Source: Hyphomicrobium sp. D-2 (GTDB taxonomy: Bacteria > Pseudomonadota > Alphaproteobacteria > Rhizobiales > Hyphomicrobiaceae). From it: a DNA stretch of 64,000 bases. The notes under the pieces were generated by a model, which worked only from the letters and a program-made list of their open reading frames with translations, ran no database searches and was not told where the DNA came from. The stretch lies in NCBI RefSeq assembly GCF_029872155.1, contig NZ_JARXLA010000004.1:1-64000 (forward strand). The letters are read 5' to 3'. The position numbers and the translations under genes are program-made. This document shows positions 9,241 to 18,073 of the stretch, in pieces (within the stretch, counting starts at the first letter, position 1; each line of letters begins with the position of its first letter).

Positions 9241-10119
9241 TCAGCCGCCGGAAAGAAGCGGGTCGTTGGGCAGCAGCGGTCGCGAGAAGCGGACACCGGC
9301 AGAACTGCCGCTGCACCAGGCTACGGAGCCAGTGAACCGGCGTCCGCTTGGCAGCTCGATTTGTACTATAGTCGTAGGGATAAGCTGAGGTACGCGCTCA
9401 AGGCCGAAGCCGCCGGGCGAGACGTCGCGCACGAACGCCTGACTTTGCTGGCGGTTGTACGTCAGGGTGCAGGGCTGGCACACCGTTCGGCGAGCCGACT
9501 GACGGCGCTGGGGCAGTTCGGGCAGTGCGATAGCGCCACGCGCATCAAGGCACGGCGAGCCACCCATGATTGCATCCTGCAGCAGATTGTTCAGCAGCTT
9601 TGAGTTGCTGGTGTATTGCGCAGGCAGACGGTGAATGTCGGATTGCAACTGCCGGACGGCCAGCAGAGCATCCTGGCACGAACGCCGCCAACTGGTGGAA
9701 AGCGTCAGCAGATTAAGCGTGACGGCCCGTTCCGCGCCGATGGCGTTGGCCTCGGAGAAATAGTGCTCAAGCGCCAGGCGCGCAGGGGTGAGATCGTCGA
9801 ACAGCTGAATGACGAGACGGACGGTGTCGGCGTTGAGGTCTGTCTCCAGCATGCCGTTTCGCAACACCGAAACGATTGCCGGCTCGCCCGGAATGTAGGG
9901 CCGCAGCTCAGCCTCACCGAGACCGCCGTGGGTGCGCTTCATAGCGTTGATGGCACTGGCGATGGTTGCCGTCAGCAGTGCGGAGGAATGCACCTCGCAC
10001 ACCAGCGCCTCAAGCATGGGCATGCTTGCATCCGGGTAATCGTTGAGGCGCTCCCGGCTGTGCAGACCTTCAGGCGCCGAGGCGAAGGCCGGCCGGGGAA
10101 GTTTGCTGAATATCGGCAC
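9241..10119 (-). CDS. PilZ domain protein with unassigned N-terminal region
   Basis: A 292-residue protein whose last 85 residues form a PilZ domain, the c-di-GMP receptor fold: paired Arg residues in SARRTVCQP and the DxSxxG motif in VRDVSPGGFGLE, followed by ELPSGRRFTGSVAW. Both ligand-binding motifs look intact. The first 200 residues are helical-looking and I do not recognise them. The start is GTG with a weak ribosome-binding site. It lies 105 bases upstream of the FIST gene on the same strand, so it may belong to the same transcript and link the FIST/kinase pair to c-di-GMP signalling. Confidence 0.8.
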   Translation of the reverse strand: MPIFSKLPRPAFASAPEGLHSRERLNDYPDASMPMLEALVCEVHSSALLTATIASAINAMKRTHGGLGEAELRPYIPGEPAIVSVLRNGMLETDLNADTVRLVIQLFDDLTPARLALEHYFSEANAIGAERAVTLNLLTLSTSWRRSCQDALLAVRQLQSDIHRLPAQYTSNSKLLNNLLQDAIMGGSPCLDARGAIALPELPQRRQSARRTVCQPCTLTYNRQQSQAFVRDVSPGGFGLERVPQLIPTTIVQIELPSGRRFTGSVAWCSGSSAGVRFSRPLLPNDPLLSGG

Positions 10120-10169
10120 AGCATAAACCCAAGGCTGCTTTTTGGTTGGCTGGAGGGTAAGCGGCCAAG

Positions 10170-10188
10170 GGCTAACGTCGCGTTAGCC
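10170..10188. promoter_or_regulatory. Perfect palindrome, possible operator
   Basis: Arms GGCTAACG and CGTTAGCC are perfectly complementary around a 3-base centre, 51 bases upstream of the PilZ gene start. The position and symmetry suit a regulator binding site; it is not followed by a T-run in the direction of a gene end, so it is less likely a terminator. The binding protein is unknown. Confidence 0.4.
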
Positions 10189-10410
10189 GAGACATGTCGA
10201 GTGGAAGGGCTATGGTAACCAAATCAGTGAGCTGATTTTTAATCGGGGCAATCGCTCGGCAGCTCGACGAGCGCTCAGAATTTGGCCACGCCAGAAGAAA
10301 CCTGAGCCCGCGCTCCATTCAATGCCGGAGCAACTCAAAGCCGCGTGCGTACAGGCTGCGCGCTACTAAAAGTGCGCGGCCCGGTGTTGGCTTCAAATAT
10401 GGCCGTGCGA

Positions 10411-12206
10411 TTAACGGGTCAGCACGATGAAATCGGTGTACTCGCCCATTTCATAGCTGCGCGGGTGATCCGACACGATCAGCGATCCGCCGGTCCAAAG
10501 CAGTTCGCCGATCAGTTCCCTGGCTCCTTCCGGCATTTCAATGCGATCGAGTGCGCCGGTTGCGGTCTCGGGGGTGAATGCTGCTGAAGGCTCGCTTGCT
10601 TCAGCCTTGGAGCTCTTGCTGCCGCGACGGGCTGGTTGTTTTGACTTGGCGGTTTCCGGCGGCATGGAGATGGCGGTCCAATGAACCTTGGAGCCGTCCG
10701 TCTCGACATCGACAGCGGTATAGATGTGGGTGCCCAGAAGGCGCTCCGGATCGCGGATCGTGATGGGCGCTTCCCAGACAGCCTTCCAATCCTGGCGAAC
10801 GAAAATCTTGCCTTCCTTCTTAGAAACAAACACCGAGACCTGTTTCCGGCGCCGCTCGGCCTCTGAGACACGCTCGGCCGCATCCTTCGCTGCTTCGTCA
10901 GCGCGCTTGTAAACCTCGACAGCCTCAAAGGCGGCCTGAGATTTCTGCGCGTCTAAGGTGCGCGCTTGCTCCAGCGCCGCGCGGGCCTTGTCCACATCGG
11001 CCACAAGCTCAGGTGCCGGCGCAGTTGCTGCACCTGTGGAAGCGGTGGTTTCCGGTGCCTTGGCGCCGTCCTCCTGCGAAGCGGCGGCAAGCTTTTCTTC
11101 GGCCTGCTTCAGCGCAGCTTCGGCGTTTGACACTGCGTCCGTAGCTGCCCGCGCCTCAGCGCCGGTTTTCTGTGCGGTCTCCAGCGCAGCCTTGCTGGTT
11201 GCGTCGGCCGCCGATCTTTCAGCCTCAGCCTGTTTCTTCAGGGCCGCGGCATAGGCGATAGGGTTGAGCAACGTGGGCTGCTGATGGGCGTTGCCACCGG
11301 GCGTCAAAGCGGGCTCGGCTGCGGCTGCCGCTGCGGTTGCATTTGCTGCGTCTGAGGCATCGCTGCTGGCCAGCTCAACGGCAGCCTTTTCCGGAGCTGC
11401 GGCCTGCTGGGCAGCGGTGGGGGCCAACTGCATCTTGGGCGCTGGCAGGATTGAGTGGGTGATCGGCTCGGGCTTGACGTCGCCCGGGCTCACGATGATG
11501 CGCGCACCCATGTCGGTGAGCGAATACAACTTTGGCGCAAACGCGTTCGGCAATCGGATGCAGCCGTGCGAAGCCGGATAACCGGGGATGACGCCTGCGT
11601 GCAGGGCAATGCCGGACCACGTGATGCGCTGCATCCACGGCATCGGCGCGCCGGAATAAAGGTTGGAGCGGTGGAAGCGCTTTTTGCCGATGACGCTGAA
11701 CACGCCCGTTGGCGTACGCTTGCCGGCCTTGCCGCTTGAAATGCGCGATTGGGCGATGCGGCCGGTGGCGTCATACACGGTGATGTGTTGATCAGGCAGC
11801 GAAACGACAGCGTAGACGGTGCCTTTGGTTTCGTTGGCGGGCTTGCTGGCTTCTGCTGGAGCCGCCTGTGAGGCCGCAGGGGTGCGCTTTTGCGGACGAC
11901 ACGCTTTTTCGCGGGCTGGTTATAGCTGAAGAGATTGCCGAACCCTTGCTGCGCGGCTGCCGGCTGTGGCGCAGCTGTCACCAAGGAGACTGCGGCTATC
12001 GACAACCCAGCTAAAACGAGCCTTGGCAGCCGGGGCGTCTTGGACGGCGCTGAGCTGAGGATTGATCTGGCGGCAGGGGCGCGAAAATGGCTGGCGAGCA
12101 CGGTAGCGAAGCTCCGAATCTTTTTAGATTGCAACGGTGAAAGTATAACTCGCGAAGATCCTTCGTGCGCGGATCTTTTTAATTGGCGTTGGCTAATGTG
12201 AAACAT
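10411..12206 (-). pseudogene. L,D-transpeptidase (YkuD) gene, frameshifted near 11890
   Basis: Two overlapping minus-strand frames make one protein. The first (from 12206) holds a signal peptide, LVLAGLSIAAVSLVTAA, and ends its sense with QPAKKRVVRK. The second continues from about 11885 with the YkuD catalytic domain, including the His of ALHAGVIPG and ASHGCIRLPN with the active Cys; it is followed by an Ala/Glu-rich coiled region and a C-terminal segment with IFVRQDWKAVW. The family cross-links peptidoglycan in the periplasm. Adding one A to the A4 run (plus-strand TTTT 11888-11891) joins the frames as VVRKKRTPAASQ. This may be a real mutation or a sequencing error. No internal decay is otherwise visible. 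Confidence 0.8.
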
Positions 12207-12460
12207 CTGTTGCAGCTCGGTTGCCCATTTATTGGGCTTTTATGTCGGCCAGGCATAAATGGTTAATTGGGCCAACTTGGAGACTGCATTTTGCGCACCA
12301 TATAGGGGCGGGATATCGGCGCGAATGGACGATATGCAATCTGGTTGGCGCAGCAGCCGGATAAGCCGTGGCTTTGCAGGCGCGCCATGCCCCCAGTTCA
12401 CGCCTCTGCGGCCTGTTCCAGCATCGCTGCAGAACCACAAAAAACGAAAGCAGTCTTTTG

Positions 12461-13726
12461 ATGAAGCCGCTTAAGTCCGCTCCCCCAGCTTCAGCCACAG
12501 CCACCGACACCCCCGCAAAGCTTGGCGCAACTGCAACCGACGGAATTTCTGTCGGGGAATTTATCGCTCTGATCGCGGTGATGATGTCGCTGACGGCGAT
12601 GGCGGTGGATGTGATGCTGCCGGCCTTGCCGCAGATCGGCGACGCGCTGGGCGTTACGGATCCAAACACGCGGCAGGATATCGTCATCATCTACATGCTG
12701 GGGTTTGCGGTTGGCCAGCTTGTGTATGGCCGCCTGTCCGACCGCTACGGACGTAAGCCTGTGCTGATGGTCGGTATGGGCGTTTTCGTAGTGGGGTCGT
12801 TAGCCGCCTCGTTCGCGTCCGGCTTCACGCTGTTGCTGCTGGCGCGTCTGGTTCAGGGGTTGGGCGCCGCCGCGCCGCGCGTGCTTGCAATCGCGATCGT
12901 GCGTGACCGGTTCTCCGGCCGAGAGATGGCGCGCGTCATGTCGTTCGCGATGGCATTGTTCATCATCATTCCCGTGCTGGCGCCTGGAATGGGGCAAGGC
13001 GTTCTGACGGTCGGCTCATGGCGTAATATTTTCGACCTGCTGTTAGCTGCGGGCGCCGTTGTCGCGTTGTGGGCCGCGCTGAGACTGCCGGAATCGGCAC
13101 CTCTGATGGAAGAGCCAGTGCCCTTCGGCCGCTCGATCCGGATGGTGCTGGAAGACCGGCAGACCTTCGGATACGCGCTCGCCAGCGGGCTTATTTTTGG
13201 CTGCGTGCTGGCATACGTTGCTTCGGCGCAGCAGATATTCGTCGACATCTACCAACTCGGCGCAGCATTTCCGCTGGCGTTCGGTGCCATCGCCTTGGCA
13301 ATCGGCACGGCATCGCTTGTCAACGCCAGATGGGTCGAGAGTCTCGGCATGCGCCGTGTTTCTCACTCGGCGCTGGTCGGCTTCACGCTGCTGGCGCTTG
13401 TGCTACTTGCGTTGGCGAAGTTTGGTGTTGCCGATATCGTGGTGTTCGCGGTGATGATGGCGGCGCTGTTCTTTCTGTTTGGACTGGTAGCGCCAAACTT
13501 CAATGCATTGGCGATGGAACCGCAGGGCGACAACGCCGGCATGGCATCTTCCATCGTCGGCTTCCTGTCGACTGCGGCTGGAGCGGCAGCGGGCGCGGTG
13601 ATCGGTCATGCTTTCGACGGATCAATCGTCCCCTTGGCAACAGGCTTCGTCGCGCTGGGCGCCATGGCGCTTATTCTCGTTATCTGGATGGAAGGTGTGC
13701 GCGGCCTATTCCGCCACGGCAGCTGA
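12461..13726 (+). CDS. MFS drug efflux transporter, Bcr/CflA-type
   Basis: A 421-residue major facilitator with twelve predicted membrane segments. The N-terminal half shows AVDVMLPALPQIG in the first helix and the family loop GRLSDRYGRKPVLM after helix 2, with ARLVQGLGAAAPR and the RDRFSG segment typical of the Bcr/CflA drug:H+ antiporter group. It would pump small toxic compounds across the inner membrane; the substrate is unknown. The ATG at 12461 is chosen because homology begins shortly after it; a longer frame upstream lacks family similarity. A hairpin terminator follows, shared with the convergent outer-membrane gene. Confidence 0.9.
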   Translation: MKPLKSAPPASATATDTPAKLGATATDGISVGEFIALIAVMMSLTAMAVDVMLPALPQIGDALGVTDPNTRQDIVIIYMLGFAVGQLVYGRLSDRYGRKPVLMVGMGVFVVGSLAASFASGFTLLLLARLVQGLGAAAPRVLAIAIVRDRFSGREMARVMSFAMALFIIIPVLAPGMGQGVLTVGSWRNIFDLLLAAGAVVALWAALRLPESAPLMEEPVPFGRSIRMVLEDRQTFGYALASGLIFGCVLAYVASAQQIFVDIYQLGAAFPLAFGAIALAIGTASLVNARWVESLGMRRVSHSALVGFTLLALVLLALAKFGVADIVVFAVMMAALFFLFGLVAPNFNALAMEPQGDNAGMASSIVGFLSTAAGAAAGAVIGHAFDGSIVPLATGFVALGAMALILVIWMEGVRGLFRHGS

Positions 13727-13752
13727 GCGTTTGATGCTGCGGGCAACAAAGA

Positions 13753-13774
13753 GGGGAGCCTGCGAAGGCTCCCC
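13753..13774. terminator. Bidirectional hairpin terminator
   Basis: GGGGAGCC and GGCTCCCC form an 8-bp GC stem. T-rich sequence follows on the plus side, and CTTTGTTG follows on the minus side. It sits between the convergent transporter and outer-membrane protein genes and can end both transcripts. Confidence 0.75.
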
Positions 13775-13804
13775 GATTTGCTTGATGCTTCGTCGGGCGG
13801 TAGA

Positions 13805-14542
13805 TCAGCGGCCCCAGTCGAACTTGTAGACGATCTCGCTGGTGGCTGTGCCGATAACCGGATCGAACTGCAATTCGAACACCGGGCTGATGCCAGTTTC
13901 CAAGCGTGCCTTCTTGCCGTAGTCGGCAAAGCGCGCTTCGGTGCGCCAGAACCAGCCGTCACGCATCGCAACTTCCAAGCCGCCGCCGATGAACCAGCCG
14001 CCGGCGCTGTAGCCGTGCAATTGCGCGCCCGGCAGTTGATCGCCCGTGTAGCTGTTATGCAGCGGAGCGCCGTCGAAGTGCGTGTGCGTGTAACCAACGC
14101 TCCAGTAATTCAGAACGTCAGGCGTCATCAGCCAGCCAAGGCGTGCACCGACGGCCCATGTTGAATCGTTGCTGGTCTTTGCAGTGGTGAATACCGCGTC
14201 GTTGGTGCGGCCCTGTATGTCGGAAAAGGCGTAGTTGAACAGCACGCCACCGACGATACGGTTTGAGAACTGATAATCGTATCCCAGGCCGACCTGCCCC
14301 AGCCAGCCTTTGCCGGAGTGATCCGTCTTGGCGCACGATACGCAGCGACCGCCGTCATGCGTGGTGGTCGATGCGCTCCACATGCCGTATCCGATGCCGG
14401 CGTTGGCGTAAAAGCCCGTCCATCGGGAAACTTCCACAAGCGCAGGAGCGCTGTAAGATGGCTGATAACCGTCGGCGCTGGCCACCTGTGTGGCGGCCAT
14501 TGAGCAAGCAGCGATAACAACTAAAGCAAATTGCCGACGCAT
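13805..14542 (-). CDS. Outer-membrane beta-barrel protein
   Basis: A 245-residue exported protein with a signal peptide (LVVIAACSMAATQVASA) and alternating aromatic/polar strands characteristic of the eight-stranded Omp25/OmpA-like barrels common in Hyphomicrobiales: WTGFYANAGIGYG, GQVGLGYDYQF, GARLGWLM, GGGLEVAM. It ends with an alternating strand IVYKFDWGR, close to the usual C-terminal aromatic needed for barrel insertion. One CVSCAK pair near residue 70 may form a loop disulfide. The ATG at 14542 has GGAG at correct spacing; an upstream in-frame TTG is not needed. Function beyond envelope structure is unknown. Confidence 0.85.
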   Translation of the reverse strand: MRRQFALVVIAACSMAATQVASADGYQPSYSAPALVEVSRWTGFYANAGIGYGMWSASTTTHDGGRCVSCAKTDHSGKGWLGQVGLGYDYQFSNRIVGGVLFNYAFSDIQGRTNDAVFTTAKTSNDSTWAVGARLGWLMTPDVLNYWSVGYTHTHFDGAPLHNSYTGDQLPGAQLHGYSAGGWFIGGGLEVAMRDGWFWRTEARFADYGKKARLETGISPVFELQFDPVIGTATSEIVYKFDWGR

Positions 14543-14989
14543 CTGTGTCTCCAAAATTCATCCGTCAGTGGACCATGCCCAAACGCTGGCGATTCTCGAT
14601 TGGAGTCGATGGGAGGGGCCAACCATAGTTGGGGCTAAGTTTGCCCCGCTGACCCCTTGGAAAAATTTGTTTTGGAAAGCAGCGTCTTCGTCCGCTGCGT
14701 AAAATTGTGGATGCTGGTGGCAGGGGGCAATATGCAGGCGGCCGCAGAACGCGCTGCCACCGGGGCTCTGCGCGCGTGATCGACGCGAATCGATCTCGCG
14801 TAGAAAGGCGAGAGGTGGCATGAAATGGCAGGCGGCATTTCTGCCGCAATGGATCGTGCTCCTGATCACGATGGCAATTGGACAGCGTCGCTGCCGCCTG
14901 CCTCGTTCCTCTGGCGGCGTCGGTAACATTTGCGGCGCTGCTTAAATTCAAGATCGGGCGTCTCAACGTTTTGCTGACGAGGGAAGTGC
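14543..14989. other. Divergent intergenic region
   Basis: 447 bases between the outer-membrane gene and the photolyase gene, divergently transcribed. No ORF with coding character, tRNA or recognisable RNA was seen. GAGGG at about 14979 serves the TTG start of the photolyase. Confidence 0.5.
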
Positions 14990-16459
14990 TTGGCCAAGGA
15001 TCACGACAGCAGCGATTGTGTTGATCCGATCATCGTCTGGTTTCGCGACGATCTTCGCCTTGCTGACAATCCTGCGCTTCACGCTGCAGCACAATCGGGG
15101 CGGCCTCTCATATGCCTGTTCGTTCACCAGACAGACGATGCCATCAGGCCGCTTGGCGGCGCCGCCCGCTGGTGGTTGCACGGATCATTGCTGGAACTTG
15201 ACCGCGCCTTGCGCGCCATGGGCGGCGAGCTTCTCCTGTTCTCCGGCTCCGCAGCCGAATTGATTCCTCATCTCGCCGAAGTCTTCCAGGCGCATTCCGT
15301 CTTCTGGAACCGGAGATACGGCGCGGCGGAGCGTAAAGTTGACGAGGACATCAAGTCAAAGCTGAAGGCTTCAGGCATTGAGGCGAAAAGCTACAATGGC
15401 CATCTGCTTTACGAACCTTGGACAGTCGCCACTAAGGGCAACACTCCTTTTCGCGTCTTCTCGGCATTCTGGCGCGCCGCGTTGGCTGGCGGCGAGCCCG
15501 GGTCACCTTTGCCGGCGCCGTCCCGACCGGACTTTTTCAGCCGAGTCGGCGTAAGCGAGCCTAGAAGAACCAAGCTCACCGACCTCCATCTCGAGCCGAC
15601 AGCGCCGGACTGGGCAAAGGGGCTGCGCGCGAACTGGCAACGTGGCGAAGGGGGCGCACAAAAACGCCTGGATGAGTTCCTGGAAGAAGGGTTCTCAAGC
15701 TACGCCGCTGCTGAGGATCGACCTGACCGGCCTGCTACATCCCGGCTTTCTCCTCATCTGCGCTTCGGCAACATTTCCGTTCGCCAGGTCTGGCACGCTG
15801 TTGCAGCACAGGCGATGGGATCGGGATCGGTCGAACGCGCATTCGAGAAGTTTCAATCCGAACTCGGCTGGCGCGAATTTTCCTACCATCTTCTCTATCA
15901 CAACCCGGATATGGCTGAGCGCAATCTCCAGCCCAAGTTCGATAACATGCCGTGGCGCGACGACCGCGACGCGCTCAAGGCATGGCAACGGGGCATGACC
16001 GGCTATCCGCTGGTGGATGCCGGAATGCGCGAACTATGGGCGACGGGCTGGATGCACAACCGTGTGCGCATGGTCGTGGCCTCGTTTCTGATCAAAGACC
16101 TTCTGATCGATTGGCGGAAAGGCGAAGCTTGGTTCTGGGACACGCTGGTCGATGCCGATGCAGCGAACAATGCTGCGAGCTGGCAATGGGTCGCCGGATC
16201 AGGCGCCGACGCGGCACCCTTCTTCCGGATCTTCAACCCCGTGCTGCAAGGCGAAAAATTCGATCCGGACGGCGCCTATGTTCGCCGCTGGGTGCCGGAG
16301 CTGGCAAAGCTGCCGAATAGTATCATCCATCGCCCCTGGGAGGCGGCACCGAAGGACTTGCTTGGAATGGATAGCCCCGCCGTCAATTACCCGGCGCCCA
16401 TCGTCGATCATCGGCTGGCGCGGGAGCGAGCCCTGGAGGCATTTAGAAGTCTTGGTTGA
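14990..16459 (+). CDS. phr: Deoxyribodipyrimidine photolyase (class I)
   Basis: A 489-residue light-dependent DNA repair enzyme that splits cyclobutane pyrimidine dimers. The N-terminal antenna domain begins IIVWFRDDLRLADNPAL and includes WWLHGSLLELDRAL. The C-terminal FAD domain has FGNISVRQVWHA, ELGWREFSYHLL, the signature WMHNRVRMVVASFL and DADAANNAASWQWVAGSG, all expected for class I enzymes. The gene appears to start with TTG at 14990, preceded by GAGGG; no in-frame ATG precedes the conserved N-terminus. It stands alone, 168 bases before a convergent DUF1398 gene. Confidence 0.95.
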   Translation: MAKDHDSSDCVDPIIVWFRDDLRLADNPALHAAAQSGRPLICLFVHQTDDAIRPLGGAARWWLHGSLLELDRALRAMGGELLLFSGSAAELIPHLAEVFQAHSVFWNRRYGAAERKVDEDIKSKLKASGIEAKSYNGHLLYEPWTVATKGNTPFRVFSAFWRAALAGGEPGSPLPAPSRPDFFSRVGVSEPRRTKLTDLHLEPTAPDWAKGLRANWQRGEGGAQKRLDEFLEEGFSSYAAAEDRPDRPATSRLSPHLRFGNISVRQVWHAVAAQAMGSGSVERAFEKFQSELGWREFSYHLLYHNPDMAERNLQPKFDNMPWRDDRDALKAWQRGMTGYPLVDAGMRELWATGWMHNRVRMVVASFLIKDLLIDWRKGEAWFWDTLVDADAANNAASWQWVAGSGADAAPFFRIFNPVLQGEKFDPDGAYVRRWVPELAKLPNSIIHRPWEAAPKDLLGMDSPAVNYPAPIVDHRLARERALEAFRSLG

Positions 16460-16627
16460 TAGCTGCTAACGTGGCGGCGTGGTGATGACCCGATGGACAG
16501 CGGTGCCTTCGTTCAGCGCGTTGGGGTTGCCGACGATGAAGTCCGCATTATTTGAGTGTCACGCCGAGCCGTGATTACAGGCAGCTCTGGGAAGAAGCCG
16601 GGGTTAAAAAGCTGCCCACCTCCCTCG

Positions 16628-17035
16628 TCATACGGCGTTCGGGAAGTGCTCGACATGAGTCGCCGCCGTGCGCCCAAAATAGACCACCCGGCGCCCGGAA
16701 AATGAGACGATGTAGCCGGCGCAACCAGCGGCTTTCACCTTCCGGCAAAATCCCTTGTAGGTATAACCGGCTGCCCCGCTCTGGGCCTCGCGGATCGCCG
16801 CCTTGACAGTCTCGCCAAGAAACTCGGCTGCCACCGTCTCATCATCGGGCGGCAAGGGGAGTTCGATGCTGTCGCCATTGGGAAGATAATAGACGCATGC
16901 CTCGCGACGATAATCGACGGTGTATCCCTCAAAGCCTGCGGCGACCAGCGCTCCGACGATGGCAGGAAAATCCATCGTCGCATCGTATGCCGCGGCTAGG
17001 GATGCTTTGGCAGTTGTCGCCTGTTGCTCATTCAT
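16628..17035 (-). CDS. DUF1398 family protein
   Basis: A 135-residue protein of the DUF1398 family, related to E. coli YbcV; its biochemical role is unknown. Typical features are the conserved FEGYTVDYRR and CVYYLPNGDSIELPLPP, and a second half with GYTYKGFCRKV that seems to belong to the same fold. A GGAGGAG site lies just upstream of the ATG at 17035. It begins 32 bases after a MarR-type gene on the same strand, an arrangement seen in other bacteria, so it is probably regulated by that repressor. Confidence 0.8.
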   Translation of the reverse strand: MNEQQATTAKASLAAAYDATMDFPAIVGALVAAGFEGYTVDYRREACVYYLPNGDSIELPLPPDDETVAAEFLGETVKAAIREAQSGAAGYTYKGFCRKVKAAGCAGYIVSFSGRRVVYFGRTAATHVEHFPNAV

Positions 17036-17067
17036 AATCTCCTCCTGGTTGGTCAGTGTCATTCCGA

Positions 17068-17529
17068 TCAATCAACCGGGGTCTCATTCAGGCCATGGCG
17101 TTTGGCGATTTTTTCCAAAGCTCGCCGTAGCGCCGCCTGTTCTTCGGAGCTCAGCACGCCGAAAAACGATGCGTCGTTGGCGTCGGCCAATCTCGCCAGT
17201 CTGGGAACAAGCGCCCTTCCTTTCACCGACAGCCGGAGCGTGTGAGCCCGGCCATCGTCGAGGCTGTCGCTCCTCTCGATCAGGCGCTTGGCCAGTAATC
17301 TGTCGGAGAGCTTGCTGATCGCTCCGCGCGTCATACTCATGACGGTCGCGAGCTTGCTGGGAGCAAGTTCATCAACATCGAAAAGCGCCCGCAAAACAAC
17401 CCACTCCGCAACCGTCACCTCTTCCGCCTCCAGCCTGCGCGCGAACGCAGTCGAGACATTATTGGAGACCAGCCTCAGCCAATAGCCGAGGTGATCGGTC
17501 AGTTCGGACACGGAAGTCTTTCGAGGCAT
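17068..17529 (-). CDS. MarR family transcriptional regulator
   Basis: A 153-residue winged-helix repressor. The helix-turn-helix is LAPSKLATVMSMTRGAISKLSDRL-like (about residues 55-80), and the wing contains the family signature DSLDDGRAHTLRLS. Such proteins bind palindromes as dimers and respond to small phenolic or oxidative ligands. A large inverted repeat lies 14-58 bases upstream of its start, suiting autoregulation. It is followed at 32 bases by a DUF1398 gene, its probable target. Confidence 0.92.
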   Translation of the reverse strand: MPRKTSVSELTDHLGYWLRLVSNNVSTAFARRLEAEEVTVAEWVVLRALFDVDELAPSKLATVMSMTRGAISKLSDRLLAKRLIERSDSLDDGRAHTLRLSVKGRALVPRLARLADANDASFFGVLSSEEQAALRRALEKIAKRHGLNETPVD

Positions 17530-17542
17530 CGTCCCTCAAGTA

Positions 17543-17587
17543 AGTTTACATGGAAACTATATCGCCAAACAGATTTCCTTGTAAACT
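17543..17587. promoter_or_regulatory. Probable MarR operator (double inverted repeat)
   Basis: AGTTTACATGGAAA at 17543-17556 is mirrored by TTTCCTTGTAAACT at 17574-17587, with one mismatch in 14 bases and a 17-base spacer. The first arm is itself an imperfect palindrome, AGTTTACATGGAAACT. The position immediately upstream of the MarR gene fits an autoregulated operator. Confidence 0.65.
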
Positions 17588-17675
17588 ACATTGGCGACGC
17601 ACTTGCGGCGAAGCGAAGGCCGGCTTCCGGATCACGATTTGATTGATGCTATGCTGCGGTCAAATGGCCGACTGG

Positions 17676-17749
17676 CGCACCCGATAGGATTCGAACCTAT
17701 GACCTCTGCCTTCGGAGGGCAGCACTCTATCCAGCTGAGCTACGGGTGC
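17676..17749 (-). tRNA. tRNA-Arg (anticodon CCG)
   Basis: The minus strand gives acceptor arms GCACCCG and CGGGTGC, a D-arm, anticodon stem CTGCC/GGCAG with loop CTCCGAA (anticodon CCG, reading CGG codons), and a T-arm with GGTTCGAATCC. The discriminator base is G. CCA is not encoded. No attachment-site duplication or integrase is visible next to it. Confidence 0.95.
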
Positions 17750-18073
17750 TTACACCGCGCTTGATAGCGCATTCGCGGGGTGCGGGCAAACCCGCAGACG
17801 CCCCGGTCCGACCGTTTTGCGTGCGCTTCTTCGTCTCCGCTCCGCCTTCGGAACCTGTTGCCGAAAGCCTGCACGGGCCGCAGCAAAGACGGCGTTGGGC
17901 AAATATTGCGCATGTTTTGCAATGACTTCGCTTGTCAGAATGCCTGTGCGACATGGCGTTGCGGGCGCGGATCTCGGCCCATGCCATCCCCATATGAGTG
18001 GTGCGCGCGGGCTGACCCGGCAGGACCGGGGCCCTATAGTCGGCGCTTGAAGCCGGGGCTCAAGATCAGATCC
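17750..18073. other. Intergenic between tRNA-Arg and polA
   Basis: 324 bases between the divergent tRNA-Arg and polA. The polA frame is open through much of it, but there is no conserved protein sequence before the ATG at 18074. It presumably carries the promoters of both genes. Confidence 0.5.

Noticed and set aside
17676-17749. tRNA-Arg as an integration site for a mobile element
   Set aside because: No integrase, no direct repeat of the tRNA 3' end and no foreign-looking genes flank it.
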